From NCBI RefSeq assembly GCF_029338515.1, contig NZ_CP119988.1, forward strand, positions 620,001 to 684,000: 64,000 nucleotides of DNA, given 5' to 3'. Made by a program: the position numbers and the translations under genes. Source of the DNA: Haloglomus litoreum (GTDB lineage Archaea > Halobacteriota > Halobacteria > Halobacteriales > Haloarculaceae). Under the pieces are notes generated by a model that saw only the letters and a list, made by a program, of their open reading frames with translations, was not told where the DNA came from and ran no database searches. The number at the start of each line of letters is the position of its first letter. Positions within the stretch are counted from its first letter, which is position 1. Below, piece by piece: positions 24,927 to 34,900 of the stretch.

Positions 24927-25864
24927 TTCTCTGACGATGGGTTTTCAATACTTTTATTCTGATATCTGGCCCAATATTCCTTCATTTACCATATAATATC
25001 AGAATTTGTCCACTTATGGTGTACTCTCACCGATACAATCCCTTCGCGTGGGTGAGACTCCTACGAAGCCCTCGCGCGCTCAGGTCCCCGCGACTCGCTG
25101 CGCTCCTCGGGTTCGCTCCCTCCGGTCGCTCACCCTGCGGTGCTTGCGTCGTCGGGGGAACCTGAGCGCGCTCGCCCTTCGAGTCCGCCAGGGTCCGACT
25201 GACCGGCCGAGCGTGCGCACGTAGTGGTTCCAGGCGAGCAGGGTGCCCCCACACCTCCCCGCCCGCTCGCCGGAGTGGTTCGACCCCTCGCCCGCAAGGG
25301 GCTCGGGCGTCTTACCGGCGGAGGCGAGCGGGCGCTTCCTAATCCCGGAACCAGCCTGCCGACCCAGCCGCTCGACAGCTACGTGCCAGCCCTGTCAGTC
25401 CGACGGGCGTGCGCTGGCGGCTGTGCCGGTGGCCAGCCGCCGAGCACGCGCGAGGGCTGAGCACCGCAGCGAAGCGAGGAGCGCAAGCGGTTGGGGAGGT
25501 GAGAGGCCAACGTGCCTGACTGACCAGCGGCGGTCCTGGCGTCCTCGTGAACGAAGTGAGCGAGGGCTTGAGGGAGCTTGCTCCCTCGGCGGAAAGTCTG
25601 AAGGGCGAACCCGCTCCGCGGGGCCCGGACGACGCAAGCACTGGACCGGAGCGAGCGCAGCGAGCGGAGGGAAGCGCGCAGCGAGTGTGAGGCCGCAGGC
25701 CGAACGACGGAAGTCGCAGCCCGGAACGGCGAGCGAAGCGAGCCGCATGCCCGGACCGTCTTCCGGAACCCGGCCCCCGGAGCGGGTGAGGGCTTCAGTA
25801 GCAGTCTCGCTTCCGTCGTACACACCTCAGTCCGAGTCTCCTCGAAAACCAACCCAAACCGGGT
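24927..25864. other. gene-poor intergenic region with nested inverted repeats
   Basis: About 940 nt without a credible gene. 24940-25010 is AT-rich with a 10-bp inverted repeat (24956-24965 and 24996-25005) and T-runs that may terminate the upstream operon. From 25040 the sequence is GC-rich and dominated by GCGAGC/GAGCG-type repeats: 12-bp arms GCGCGCTCAGGT at 25074-25085 and 25160-25171; nested arms 25225-25231/25347-25353 and 25260-25271/25323-25334; and short perfect hairpins at 25570-25587 and 25610-25622. ORFs here are arginine/serine/leucine repeats in all frames and look spurious. It could be an RNA gene, a MITE-like remnant, or a hypervariable filler typical of haloarchaea. Confidence 0.6.
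24940..24960 (+). terminator. possible T-rich terminator after the ornithine-cyclodeaminase-like gene
   Basis: After the stop at 24924-24926 the plus strand carries GGTTTT and CTTTTATTCT within 35 nt, then an AT-rich stretch. Archaeal termination depends on T-runs, so this is plausible but not decisive. Confidence 0.3.
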
Positions 25865-27046
25865 CTAGTTCGCCGTCGAGACGATCTTCACCACGTCCCC
25901 CTCCGCCAGTTCGTGGTCCTCGCCGATGCGGCGGTTCTCGCGGGCGTCGATGGCGTGCAGGTACCCATCCCCGATATCGGAGTGGACCGCGTACGCGAGG
26001 TCCTTCGGGGTCGAGCCGTCGGGCAGGAGGAACGCGTCGGGCAGGACGTTCCCCTGGCCGTCGGTCCAGTGGGTCTCGTTCTGGACCGGATACGCGGTGA
26101 AGTGGTCGAGCAGGTCGTAGACGGCGTAGTTCAGCGCCGTCTGGACGCCCGTGCCACCGAACTCCTCCATCACGCCGCGGATCTGCTCCAGGCCCTGCTG
26201 CTGTGCGTCGCTCAGGTCCGCGACGATGTCGAAGTCCTCGTCGCCGGGGTCGTAGTCGACGGCGCCCTTCTCGACCGCGCGGCGGAGCGCGAGTTCGCCC
26301 TCGGCGGTCGCCGGAATCACGTGCTCGGCGGCCTCCTGGAGGCGCGCGATGTTGTCGTCGGGCGCGATGTCGGCCTTGTTCGCGACGACGACGAGTGGCT
26401 TCGTCTGGGCCCGCAGCCCCCGCGCGAGGCGCTCGCGGTCTTCGTCCTCCCAGGAGATGGGGTCGTCCGGGTACTCCATGTTCCGCAGGACCATCATCAC
26501 GTCGTACTCCGTGGCGCCGACGCCCGTCAGCATCTCCGTCAGGGCCTCCTCCTGGTCGAAGTCCGGGGAGCGGGACTTGCGCTCGATGGACTCCCAGTTC
26601 TTCTCGATGATGCTCGCCAGCCACAGGTCCAGCTCCTCCTGGATGAACTCCACGTCCTCGACGGGGTCGTACTCGCCGACCTCCACGGGCTCGCCCTCGG
26701 CGTTCGTCCCGCCGGAGGCGTCGACGACGTTGAGGATGACGTCGGCGCCCGTGAGCGCGTCGAGGAACTGGTTGCCCAGGCCACGGCCCTCGTGGGCGCC
26801 CGGCACCAGTCCTGCGACGTCGAGCAACTCCACCGGAACGTAGCGTTTCCCATCGTGGCAGTGTTCGTCGCCACAGCGCTCCTCGCGGTCGAGGCACGGA
26901 CAGCGCGTCCGGACCTGCGTGACGCCGCGATTGGGGTCGATGGTGGTGAACGGGTAGTTGCCGACGTCGACGTCCGCGAGCGTCGCCGCCGTGTAGAACG
27001 TGGACTTGCCCGCGTTGGGCTTGCCCGCCAGCGCGACCGAGAGCAT
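25865..27046 (-). CDS. ychF: YchF/OBG-like GTP-binding protein with TGS domain
   Basis: 393 residues. G1/Walker A ALAGKPNAGKST, G2 region NYPFTTIDP, G3 LLDVAGLVPGA and G4 VVVANKADI; the NKxD form predicts GTP preference, unlike bacterial YchF. A cysteine cluster (CPCLDREERCGDEHC) sits in the switch region and may bind zinc or act as a redox sensor. Helical insertion (about 130-180) and a C-terminal TGS domain (DLAYAVHSDIGDGYLHAI, ELAEGDVVKIVST). Members bind ribosomes and help translation quality control. Convergent with nothing; it starts 162 nt from the divergent HAD gene. Confidence 0.9.
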   Translation of the reverse strand: MLSVALAGKPNAGKSTFYTAATLADVDVGNYPFTTIDPNRGVTQVRTRCPCLDREERCGDEHCHDGKRYVPVELLDVAGLVPGAHEGRGLGNQFLDALTGADVILNVVDASGGTNAEGEPVEVGEYDPVEDVEFIQEELDLWLASIIEKNWESIERKSRSPDFDQEEALTEMLTGVGATEYDVMMVLRNMEYPDDPISWEDEDRERLARGLRAQTKPLVVVANKADIAPDDNIARLQEAAEHVIPATAEGELALRRAVEKGAVDYDPGDEDFDIVADLSDAQQQGLEQIRGVMEEFGGTGVQTALNYAVYDLLDHFTAYPVQNETHWTDGQGNVLPDAFLLPDGSTPKDLAYAVHSDIGDGYLHAIDARENRRIGEDHELAEGDVVKIVSTAN

Positions 27047-27208
27047 ACCGTCGAGTGCCGGGCGCGCGGGTTGGCGCTTTCGGTCGCACGCGGGGCCGAC
27101 GCCGGACGCGACCGTGCGTCACGTGGGGCGACCCCGGCCGCTGACGGTCCGTTCAGCCGGCTCCACTCGCCACAACACACAAACCCGGCCGGAGCGACCG
27201 TTCCGCCA

Positions 27209-27877
27209 GTGACGACCGCCGTCCACTTCGACCTCGATGGGACGCTCCTCCAGTTCACCCGCCCGTACGGGACCTTCGTGGCGGAGGTGCTGGACACCCA
27301 CCTCGGGCGGGCGCCGGACGAGCTGGTCGAGGCCTACGACGAGGCGTTCTACGAGCGGTTCGCGGCGATGGAGCCGGCGCCGGTCCGGGGGGCGATGCGG
27401 GCCGTCGTCGAGGCGGCCCACGAGGCCGGCTACCCCGTCGGGGAGCCGGACGTCGACGAGATGGTGGCGACGCTCTCGCGGGCGGAGTACGCCGGCACCC
27501 GCGTCTCCGAGGGCGTCCCCGCGTTGCTCGACCGGCTCGACGCCGCGGACTGCCGACTCGGCGTCCTCACCAACGGGCTGCCGGAGTGGCAGACCGGGAA
27601 ACTCGACACACACGGGCTCACCGACCGTTTCGAGAGCGTCGTCACCTCCTACGGTGCCGGCGCGCACAAGCCCGACGCCGCCATCTTCGAGGAAGCCGCC
27701 GAGCGCCTCCCCGCCGACCGGCACGTGATGATCGGCGACGACTTCGAGCCGGACGTGCAGGGCGCCCGCGACGCCGGCTGGGCGGCCATCCACCTCGACG
27801 GCATCACCGGGGCGCGTGCGGGGTCCGTCGCGGAGCTGGAAACGACGCTCGCGCTGCTCGGCGGAGGCGAGGCATAG
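27209..27877 (+). CDS. HAD-superfamily hydrolase (phosphatase)
   Basis: 222 residues from GTG 27209. Motif I HFDLDGTLL (nucleophile Asp and acid/base Asp), motif II LTNGLPEWQ (Thr), motif III AGAHKPDAAIF (Lys) and motif IV MIGDDFEPDVQGARDAGW (Asp-Asp). The helical C1 cap (about 20-95) is that of phosphoglycolate phosphatase-like or 2-haloacid dehalogenase-like members. Likely a cytoplasmic phosphatase with an unknown small substrate. The GTG is preferred because upstream codons of the same frame run through the oppositely coded ychF. Confidence 0.9.
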   Translation: MTTAVHFDLDGTLLQFTRPYGTFVAEVLDTHLGRAPDELVEAYDEAFYERFAAMEPAPVRGAMRAVVEAAHEAGYPVGEPDVDEMVATLSRAEYAGTRVSEGVPALLDRLDAADCRLGVLTNGLPEWQTGKLDTHGLTDRFESVVTSYGAGAHKPDAAIFEEAAERLPADRHVMIGDDFEPDVQGARDAGWAAIHLDGITGARAGSVAELETTLALLGGGEA

Positions 27878-27895
27878 GGTGGCCGCGGCCGGGAG

Positions 27896-28267
27896 CTACG
27901 TCCAGTTTGCCTCGTCGAAGACGAGTTCCGAGAGGTGCGAGGCCAGCGCCCGGGCCTCGCGCTCGGTCGGCTGGTGGACCTCGCCCGACACCGGTCCGAC
28001 GTCGCCGCCGACCCGCTCGGTCTGCGAGTGAGCATCCGCGCGGCGCTCGATGCGGCGGTAGTCCAGCACGCGGTCCCGGAGCCGCTGGAGGGTCGCGTCC
28101 GAGAGTTCGCGATCGAGGTGCTGCAGGTCGTAGCGGATGATCCAGCCCCGGCTGGCGTCCCGGACGGCGACGACGGGCTGGTCTCGCCCGGCACAGCGCG
28201 CCCAGACGGCGCGCTGTTCCTCTGGCGTCTCGTAGACGGGGACGTGCCCCGCGGAGAGGTGGTCCAT
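27896..28267 (-). CDS. haloarchaeal hypothetical protein
   Basis: 123 residues, soluble, charged. Strands around PVVAVRDASRGWIIRYDL and a helical second half (RELSDATLQRLRDRVLDYRRIERRA, EREARALASHLSEL). No recognised domain, metal motif or signal peptide. It is convergent with the HAD gene (stops 19 nt apart). I cannot name a family. Confidence 0.6.
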   Translation of the reverse strand: MDHLSAGHVPVYETPEEQRAVWARCAGRDQPVVAVRDASRGWIIRYDLQHLDRELSDATLQRLRDRVLDYRRIERRADAHSQTERVGGDVGPVSGEVHQPTEREARALASHLSELVFDEANWT

Positions 28268-28398
28268 GCCACCGTTTCGGGTCGAGTGCGCTTGTCTGTG
28301 CGGGTTCGGGGCGTCGGGGGTTATGGGGTCTGGAGTCGGGGGGTGTGGGATTCGGAGGTGTCGGGAGAGTCAAGTGCGGGGGCCCCACGCACTCGCCC

Positions 28399-28593
28399 AT
28401 GGCCGACCGGTTCCCGGCGGACCCGCGCGACCCCGAGTTCGTCGCCGTCGTGGCCGGCGTCCTCGCCGTCGCGGCGCTGTACGTCTACGCCGCGACGACG
28501 GGCGTCCCGACACCGGCGACCGTCACGTTCGTCCTCCTGGCGGTGACGCTGCCCATGACGATCGCCTACTGGCTCGCACGGACCCTGTTCTGA
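28399..28593 (+). CDS. two-helix small membrane protein
   Basis: 64 residues. MADRFPADPRDPEFVA followed by helices VVAGVLAVAALYVYAATT and TVTFVLLAVTLPMTIAYWLA with a short loop GVPTP between. Hydrophilic ends are short. The absence of charged residues inside the helices and the D/P-rich N-terminus are typical of many haloarchaeal mini membrane proteins. Convergent with the ABC-2 permease gene. Function unknown. Confidence 0.55.
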   Translation: MADRFPADPRDPEFVAVVAGVLAVAALYVYAATTGVPTPATVTFVLLAVTLPMTIAYWLARTLF

Positions 28594-28619
28594 GGTCGCG
28601 GGGCGCCCCGGTCGTCGGC

Positions 28620-30455
28620 TCAGTCCACCCGGAAGCGGTCGAACCGGCCGGCGGCGTTCCGGTAGCCGCGGTAGCCCGCCAGCGCGACCAGCGCGAGCGG
28701 CCCGGCGTAGCCGACCCCCCGGACGGTCCGGAGCGGGATGCCGAGGATCGGCCCGGCGAGGTCCGCGGCGGCCCGGGCCAGCCCGGCCGTCGGGAGGCCA
28801 CGCTCTGCGAGGAGCGAGAGCACGAACGACGGCAGCGCCGAGACGAGCGCGGCGAACAGTGCCCGCGCGACGTCGGGCGCGAGCAGCGAGAGGGCCGCGA
28901 CCCCACCCGCGAGACCGATGCCGAGCGAGTAGACGATGACCGCCGACAGCGCCGGAGGGATGACCTCGCGGGAGCGGCCCACGGTGACCGCGTCGAGCCG
29001 GGGGAACCGCGTCCCGACGCCCGGCGCGAGGCCGACCGCCGCGAGCGAGAGGCCGGCCGCGAGCGCGACCAGGCCGACCGCGTCCAGCGGGTCGTGGCCC
29101 GCGGCGACGACGCCGGCGGCCGTCACCAGCGTCGCCAGCGGGACGCCCACGAGCAGGCCGGGCAGGCACAGCCCCCGGACGAACCGGCGGCCGCCGACCG
29201 TCGAGAGCAGTGTCGCGGGCAGCACCGGCGCCTCGTCGCCCAGCGGGTTGAGGCCGAACGCCGCGCCCGACAGCCACGCCAGCGCGAGCGCGAGCACGAC
29301 CGGCGCGAGGCCGAGCCCGACGCCGCCGCTCGCGCCCGCGTAGCTCAGCAGCGTCGACCCGACGATGAACAGTGGGGCCAGCAGGAAGGAGAGCCGCGCC
29401 GGTTGGCGACGGGTCCGGACCAGCGCCAGCTGGGCCACCCGCCGGGCCGGCCGGGAACCGACGGCGGGGACCGACAGCGGGGCGATGGCCGCCGCGAGCG
29501 CGTCGCGGGCCCCCGACGACGCCACGGCGTCGCTCCCGGCAGCGGCTTCCACGCCTCCTGCGGTCGGGTCCGCGTTCCCGGCGGCCGGCACGTCCCCGGC
29601 GGCGGCCCCCGTCTCCCCATCGTCCGTCGGGTCCACGGGGTCCGTGTACCAGTACGCCGTCGCGACCCGCGTGGCGACGGCGCCGAGGCCGGCGACGGCG
29701 AGTGGGCCGCCGACCGCGACCGCCGCGGCCCGCGCGAACGACCAGCCCACGGGCGACCCCGCGACGAGCAGGTCCGCCACCCACCCCGGCGGGAGGGCGG
29801 CGAGGACGGCCACGTCGACCGGGATGCCGATGGAGCTCAGCTGGAAGGCCATGTAACCGCCGAAGAAGCCGACGACGAGGACCCCGCCCAGCACGGTCTT
29901 GTGGCGTGCGACGAACGGGACCTGCGCGATGATCAGCGCCGCGGTCCACCCCAGCGTCACGCCCACGGCGACCGCCGTCGCGAGGAAGCAGGTGATGGCG
30001 AACGGGACCGCGACCAGCGGGACGAGCGCGCCCGTCGCGTACACGAACGCGCCCGTCAGCACGAGCACCGGGACGGCGACCAGTGTCAGCGCCCGGAGCG
30101 TCTCGGCGACGACCAGCCCGACCGCCGCGGTCCGCGCGGAGACGGTGGTCAACACGAGCGCCTCGGCGTCGACGCGGTCGTACAGCGAGATCGCCCGCTG
30201 GCCGACGATGAACGTCAGGAACAGCCAGAACAGCGCCAGGTTCCCCCTGGCGCCGTCGCCCACCCCCAGCCCGGAGAAGTCCTCGACCACGGACACGAGG
30301 AGGTAGACGCCAAGCGAGAGCGCCAGCAGCCCGAACAGCGCCCCGAAGCCGTAGATGGCAAGCCGGGCCCCATCGGCGCGCGTCGCCCGTACGGAGCGAC
30401 GCCACTCCACGAGCCCGACCCGGAGCGCGTGGCCGAACCAGCCCGACTCAGCCAT
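28620..30455 (-). CDS. ABC-2 type transporter permease
   Basis: 611 residues with many hydrophobic helices in two blocks (about 30-270 and 340-600) joined by an acidic, Ala/Gly/Asp-rich loop (about 275-335). Such a double-length membrane subunit is characteristic of haloarchaeal ABC-2 exporters encoded next to a CcmA/NatA-like ATPase. Its ATG overlaps the end of the ATPase gene by 8 nt. It likely forms the channel of an exporter; whether for drug, lipid or ion is not deducible. Confidence 0.85.
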   Translation of the reverse strand: MAESGWFGHALRVGLVEWRRSVRATRADGARLAIYGFGALFGLLALSLGVYLLVSVVEDFSGLGVGDGARGNLALFWLFLTFIVGQRAISLYDRVDAEALVLTTVSARTAAVGLVVAETLRALTLVAVPVLVLTGAFVYATGALVPLVAVPFAITCFLATAVAVGVTLGWTAALIIAQVPFVARHKTVLGGVLVVGFFGGYMAFQLSSIGIPVDVAVLAALPPGWVADLLVAGSPVGWSFARAAAVAVGGPLAVAGLGAVATRVATAYWYTDPVDPTDDGETGAAAGDVPAAGNADPTAGGVEAAAGSDAVASSGARDALAAAIAPLSVPAVGSRPARRVAQLALVRTRRQPARLSFLLAPLFIVGSTLLSYAGASGGVGLGLAPVVLALALAWLSGAAFGLNPLGDEAPVLPATLLSTVGGRRFVRGLCLPGLLVGVPLATLVTAAGVVAAGHDPLDAVGLVALAAGLSLAAVGLAPGVGTRFPRLDAVTVGRSREVIPPALSAVIVYSLGIGLAGGVAALSLLAPDVARALFAALVSALPSFVLSLLAERGLPTAGLARAAADLAGPILGIPLRTVRGVGYAGPLALVALAGYRGYRNAAGRFDRFRVD

Positions 30456-31266
30456 CCGTGCGGCCCTCGGCCTCTGCAGTCGTCGCCCGGTCCGTCGCCC
30501 CGCCGGCGCCCTCGCCCGCGGCGGGGTCCTCAGCGGTCACCTCGAGGAACACCTCCTCGAGGGTCCGGTCGCCGGTCCCGTCGCCCTCGGCACGGCGCTT
30601 CAGCTCGGACGGCGGGCCCTCCGCGACGAGCCGCCCGTCCGCGAGCACGCCCACCGTGTCGGCGTGCTCGTCGACCACGGGGAGGACGTGTGTCGAAAGG
30701 AACACCGTGGTCCCGCCGTCGGCGAGCCGGTCGAGCGTGTTCCGGAGCGCCCGGGCGGCCCGCGGGTCCAGCCCGTTCGTCGGCTCGTCGAGGAACAGGA
30801 CGGGCGGCTCGTGGAGGACCGCCTGGATGAACCCCAGCTTCCGTCGCATCCCGCTGGAGTAGCCCTCGATCCGCCGGTCGAGCGCGTCGAGGTCGAGCAG
30901 GTCGGTCAGCTCGGCCACCCGGTCGCGGACCCGGTCATCGGGGAGGTCCCGGAGTCCGGCCACGTAGGTCAGCTGCTCGCGCCCGGTCAGCTCGTCGTAC
31001 AGCGGCGGCTCCTCGGGGAGATAACCGATGCGCGCGGCGACGGCGTCGCGGTCCGTTACGTCGGCCCCGGCGACGGTGGCCGTCCCGCTGGTCGGCTCGG
31101 AGAGCGTCGTCAGCAGGCGCATCGTGGTCGTCTTCCCGGCCCCGTTCGGGCCGAGGAAGCCGTACACCGTCCCCTCGGGAACCGAGAGCGACAGCGACTC
31201 CAGGGCGGTCACCGACCCGTATCGCTTCGTGAGGTCGGTCGTCTCGATGGCGTGGGTGGAGGACAT
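30448..31266 (-). CDS. ABC-2 type exporter ATP-binding protein
   Basis: 272 residues from ATG 31266, preferred since the ATPase then begins MSSTHAIETTDLTKRYGSV; ten further in-frame codons exist upstream. Walker A GFLGPNGAGKTTT, signature YSSGMRRKLGF, Walker B PVLFLDEPTNGLD and H-loop STHVLPV are intact. Acidic, Ala-rich C-terminus after the conserved RTLEEVFLEVT (D-E-F-type region typical for drug/lipid exporters). First gene of the two-gene exporter operon; divergent from the Trm56 gene. Confidence 0.92.
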   Translation of the reverse strand: MSSTHAIETTDLTKRYGSVTALESLSLSVPEGTVYGFLGPNGAGKTTTMRLLTTLSEPTSGTATVAGADVTDRDAVAARIGYLPEEPPLYDELTGREQLTYVAGLRDLPDDRVRDRVAELTDLLDLDALDRRIEGYSSGMRRKLGFIQAVLHEPPVLFLDEPTNGLDPRAARALRNTLDRLADGGTTVFLSTHVLPVVDEHADTVGVLADGRLVAEGPPSELKRRAEGDGTGDRTLEEVFLEVTAEDPAAGEGAGGATDRATTAEAEGRTDG

Positions 31267-31365
31267 TCGACTCGCGGGGATTGAACGGGTGTTCACGTAA
31301 AGTCACACCCTGGTTCTCGGCGCCAGAGCGACAGGTCTACCCTCGCGCACCCACCACGGCGAGCC

Positions 31366-31959
31366 ATGCAAGGTGAACCGGAGGTGGCGGTCCTCCGACT
31401 CGGCCACCGCCCGGGCCGTGACGACCGGATGACCACCCACGTCGGCCTCACCGCGCGGGCGCTGGGGGCCGACCGCGTCGTCCTTCCCGACGAGGCGACC
31501 GGCCCCGCCGACACCATCCGCGATATCACGGGCCGCTTCGGCGGTCCCTTCGAGGTCGAGGTCCGCGAGGACTGGCGGCCCGTCCTCCGTGACTGGCCCG
31601 GGGTCGTGGTCCACCTCACGATGTACGGGCTTCCCGTCCAGGACGTGGAGACCGACGTGCGCGCCGACCACCGGGAGGGGCCCGTCCTCGTGGTGCTCGG
31701 CGCGGAGAAGGTCCCGTTCGAGGTGTACGACCGCGCGGACTACAACGTCGGCGTCACGAACCAGCCCCACTCCGAGGTCGCGGGGCTGGCGGTGTTCCTC
31801 GACCGGCTGTTCGAGGGCCGCGAACTCGACCGCGAGTGGGCGGACGCCGACCGCGAGGTCGTCCCGATGGAGACGGGCAAGAAGGTGGTGCCGCTGGACG
31901 GGGAGGGGGACGGCGACGAGGGTGGGTCGGCCGGCGACGAGCCGGACGACGGGGCGTAG
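31366..31959 (+). CDS. trm56: tRNA (cytidine-56 2'-O)-methyltransferase
   Basis: 197 residues. SPOUT-type methyltransferase specific to archaea: RLGHRPGRDDRMTTHVGLTARALGA at the start, and the C-terminal knot VLVVLGAEKVPFEVYDRADYN, VTNQPHSEVAGLAVFLDRL with the Gly and Asn/Gln residues that bind S-adenosylmethionine. The enzyme modifies C56 in the T-loop of tRNAs. The tail from about residue 165 is acidic and probably disordered. Divergent from the exporter ATPase. Confidence 0.92.
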   Translation: MQGEPEVAVLRLGHRPGRDDRMTTHVGLTARALGADRVVLPDEATGPADTIRDITGRFGGPFEVEVREDWRPVLRDWPGVVVHLTMYGLPVQDVETDVRADHREGPVLVVLGAEKVPFEVYDRADYNVGVTNQPHSEVAGLAVFLDRLFEGRELDREWADADREVVPMETGKKVVPLDGEGDGDEGGSAGDEPDDGA

Positions 31960-31966
31960 GCCGCTC

Positions 31967-34900
31967 CTAGGACTGCCGTGCCCGCTCGCCCGCCAGCATC
32001 GGCTCGGTCGTGTCGTCGGTGACGACGAGGCGGTCGAGCTTCGTGTCGTCCTCGCGGAACGCCACCGTCAGTGTGTGCTCGCCGCCCGGGAGTGCGAACG
32101 TCCGGGGGCCCTCCTCCCCGGGCACCGACTCCCACTCCCAGCCGCCTCGCGTGCGCATCCCGTCCCAGCGGTGCCACTCGCCCCCGTCGACGCGCACCCA
32201 GAACGAGTCGGCGTTCCCGTCGGGCGCCTGCACCCGACCGCGGACGTGGTACTCGCCGCTCGCGACGCGGAACCGGTAGGTGGCGTGGCCCTCGCTCGGC
32301 GGCTCGTCCTTCGAGTCGACGCCGCTCGTGGTGATGTACGCGCCACCGGACGCCGAGGCGTCCTCCTCGACCTCCCACGGTCGCTCGATCCCGCCGTCCT
32401 CGGCTTCGAGCCACGCCTCGTGCTCGCTCGCGTGTGTCCCCGATTCGAGCAAGCCCGTCACGCGGTCGTCGGACCCGGCCCAAGAGGGCGCGACGCGGCC
32501 CTTCACCGCGAGGTCGTACCGGTCGGCGAGCTGCCGGTTCGTCAGCCCGACCACGTCGTCGGCCGAGCCGCCGGTCCACTCCGCGAGTTCGCTCTTCCCG
32601 CCCAGTGTCTCCAGCGCCTTCCGGTCCGGGACGGGGACGTGGCCGGGTGCCTGCTCGGCGAAGAACGCCACCCGGTCGTCGAGCTTGATCGGGCCACCGT
32701 CGCCGAACAGCCCGCCCGGGTCGAGGTTCTCCAGCTCGTCCAGCGCGAGGACGCAGTTGCCGCCGGCACCGCGCTCGAACGTGCAGTCCCGGACCTGCAC
32801 CCGGCGGGTGGGGTGGCCGTGTTCGTCCGCGACCACGAGGTTCCGGCGGTTCGCCAGCCGCGTACCCGTGACGCGGGTGACGCCGCGGACCATCGCGCGG
32901 ACGCCGTCGTCGAAGCCCTCGACGTCGCTGTCCTCGATGGCGACGTGGAACGGGTAGGGGGTGTTGCGGTTGAAGCCGACGCCGTCGGGGCCGCGGCCGC
33001 TCACCAGCCGCAGGTTCCGGAGCCGGAGGTTGTTGGAGTACCGAACCGTGACGCCGGCGTTGGCGCCGCGGGCGTTGCCCCGGTCGGGGTCGACGGTCTT
33101 CCCCCAGTGGGTGGTGAACGTGCCGATGTCGAACGCGGTGAACCCGTCGACGACGCTCCAGGCGCGGGTCCGGGTGTGGGCGAAGCCGAACTGGTGCCGG
33201 GAGACGTCCAGTCCCCCCGCGGAGGCGAAGGCGACGTTGTCGGTCACCGAGCGCAGCGAGACGTACGCCGAGGAGACCTGCCCCTCGTCGACGTGGTCCG
33301 ACTCGAGCAGTTCGGGCTGGCCCTCGACATGCGCGACGGGGAAGTTCGCGACCGTGCCGCGGCGGTCGTCGATCCCCTCGCCCGGCCCGAGTTCGCGGTC
33401 GATGAGCGGCCGGTTCCAGAAGACGAACGCGTGGTAGCGGTGGCCGGCCGCGACGTTCCCCTCGACGGCGACGGCGGGACCCTGGAGCCAGAAGCCGTGA
33501 CCGCCGTGGCCGAAGTCGTCCACCTTGCCGGGCTTGCCGTCCTCCTTGAACGCGCGGCTGTCGAGGAAGTCGCCGCTCCCCTCGGAACGGAGCGCGAAGT
33601 TCCGGCGGAAGGCACCGCGCTCGTTGCCCGCCTCGCTCACGAAGCCCGCGCCGAACACGTCGTGCGTGACGCTCTCCGTGACGACGGCGTGGGCGTGGTG
33701 GTTGACGACGCCCCAGCCGGGCGAGCCCCGAACCGAGAGGCCCGTCGCCTCGTGTGGCTCGGCCTCGATGCCCGTCCGATGGTAGTGGAAGGCATACCGG
33801 GCCCGCGGGTTCGGGTGCGGCGGGTCCTCGGGCGGGTCGCCGTGCATCGGGTTCGTGAACGCGAACGACTTGTCGGTGCGGCCGCAGTCGCGGAACTCGG
33901 CGTACCGCACCGTCGTCGCGGGGGCCATCAGCATCACGTGCCCCCGGCGGGTCGTCTCGGTCGACTCCGAGCGGAAGCGGACGGGGCGGTTCAGCTTCAC
34001 CACGTAGCTCGGGAGATCGTCTGCGGGCGGGACGTGGTTGTTCGTCAGCGCGCGGTCCAGGTGGACGGTCGTCCCCTCGACGCGCTCGACGCCGACGGCC
34101 TCGTCCTCGTTCCAGGCGTCGTCGGGTGCGTCGTCACCGGTGTCGGTGGGGGGTGCCATCCCGGGCACGACGAGGCGGTCGCCCCGGCTCCAGTTCGTCG
34201 GCGGCTCCGGGAGTTCGAGCGTCCGGTCGCCCCGCTCGGGGTGGGCCGCGAGCTCGGCCCACGTCGTCGTCTCGGCACCGTGGACGTCGACGCTCCCCAT
34301 CGCGACGAGGCCCCGCCCCACGAGTTCGGGGTCCCGGTCGCGGTCGAGCGGCCCGCTGTCGAGGAAGGTCACCTCGGCGGTCGTCTCCGGGCCCACGGGG
34401 GTGTCCTCGTGGCCGATCCGGAGGACGCTCCCGGGGGTCGTCACGAGGTCCTCGACCCGGAGGCCCGTGTCGACCCGGGGGTCGAACTCGAGCAGGCCGT
34501 CGACGCGGACCCAGTCCAGCCGCGCGGGGTCGCGGCTCCGGACCGTCACGGCGGCGTCGCCGGGGACGTGGACCCGGGCACCGTCGTCCGGGACGCCGCC
34601 GTCCCAGGTGCCGGGGTCGTCCCACGCGCCGCTGCGGACCGCCCGGTGGGTCGCCCGCTTCGGCGGGACCAGCGCGAGCGCCGCCCCGTCGGCGTGGCCG
34701 GTCTCGCCCTCCGGCGGTGTCCGGCCGCCGAACGCACCCGTCACGGCGTTCGCGGCGTCGAGCACGTCGTCACCTCGTGCCAGCGCCGCCCCGGTCAACC
34801 CGGCCCCGACCAGCGTCAGCAGCGTCCGCCGGTCCGGTCCCGGGCGGCCGCCGTCGGGCAGGAGTCGCCCGTCTCGACCCGTCGCTGCCGCTGCTGCCGC

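Noticed and set aside
25268-25300. tRNA T-arm-like GGTTCGACCCC
   Set aside because: No acceptor stem, D-arm or anticodon arm at the required distances.
25570-25640. Possible RNase P RNA (GCGGAAAGTC resembles the conserved GAGGAAAGTC)
   Set aside because: Only a short match; the other conserved RNase P elements (for example ACAGAA near the 3' end) were not found around it.
25379-25852. A 157-residue minus-strand ORF rich in SLRSLRS
   Set aside because: Repeats of GAGCG/GCGAGC give R/S/L-rich frames on both strands; no domain, no start signal, and inverted repeats explain the pattern better.
25913-27208. A 654-residue plus frame through the ychF gene
   Set aside because: The N-terminal 432 residues are the antisense of ychF; only the HAD part from GTG 27209 has motifs.
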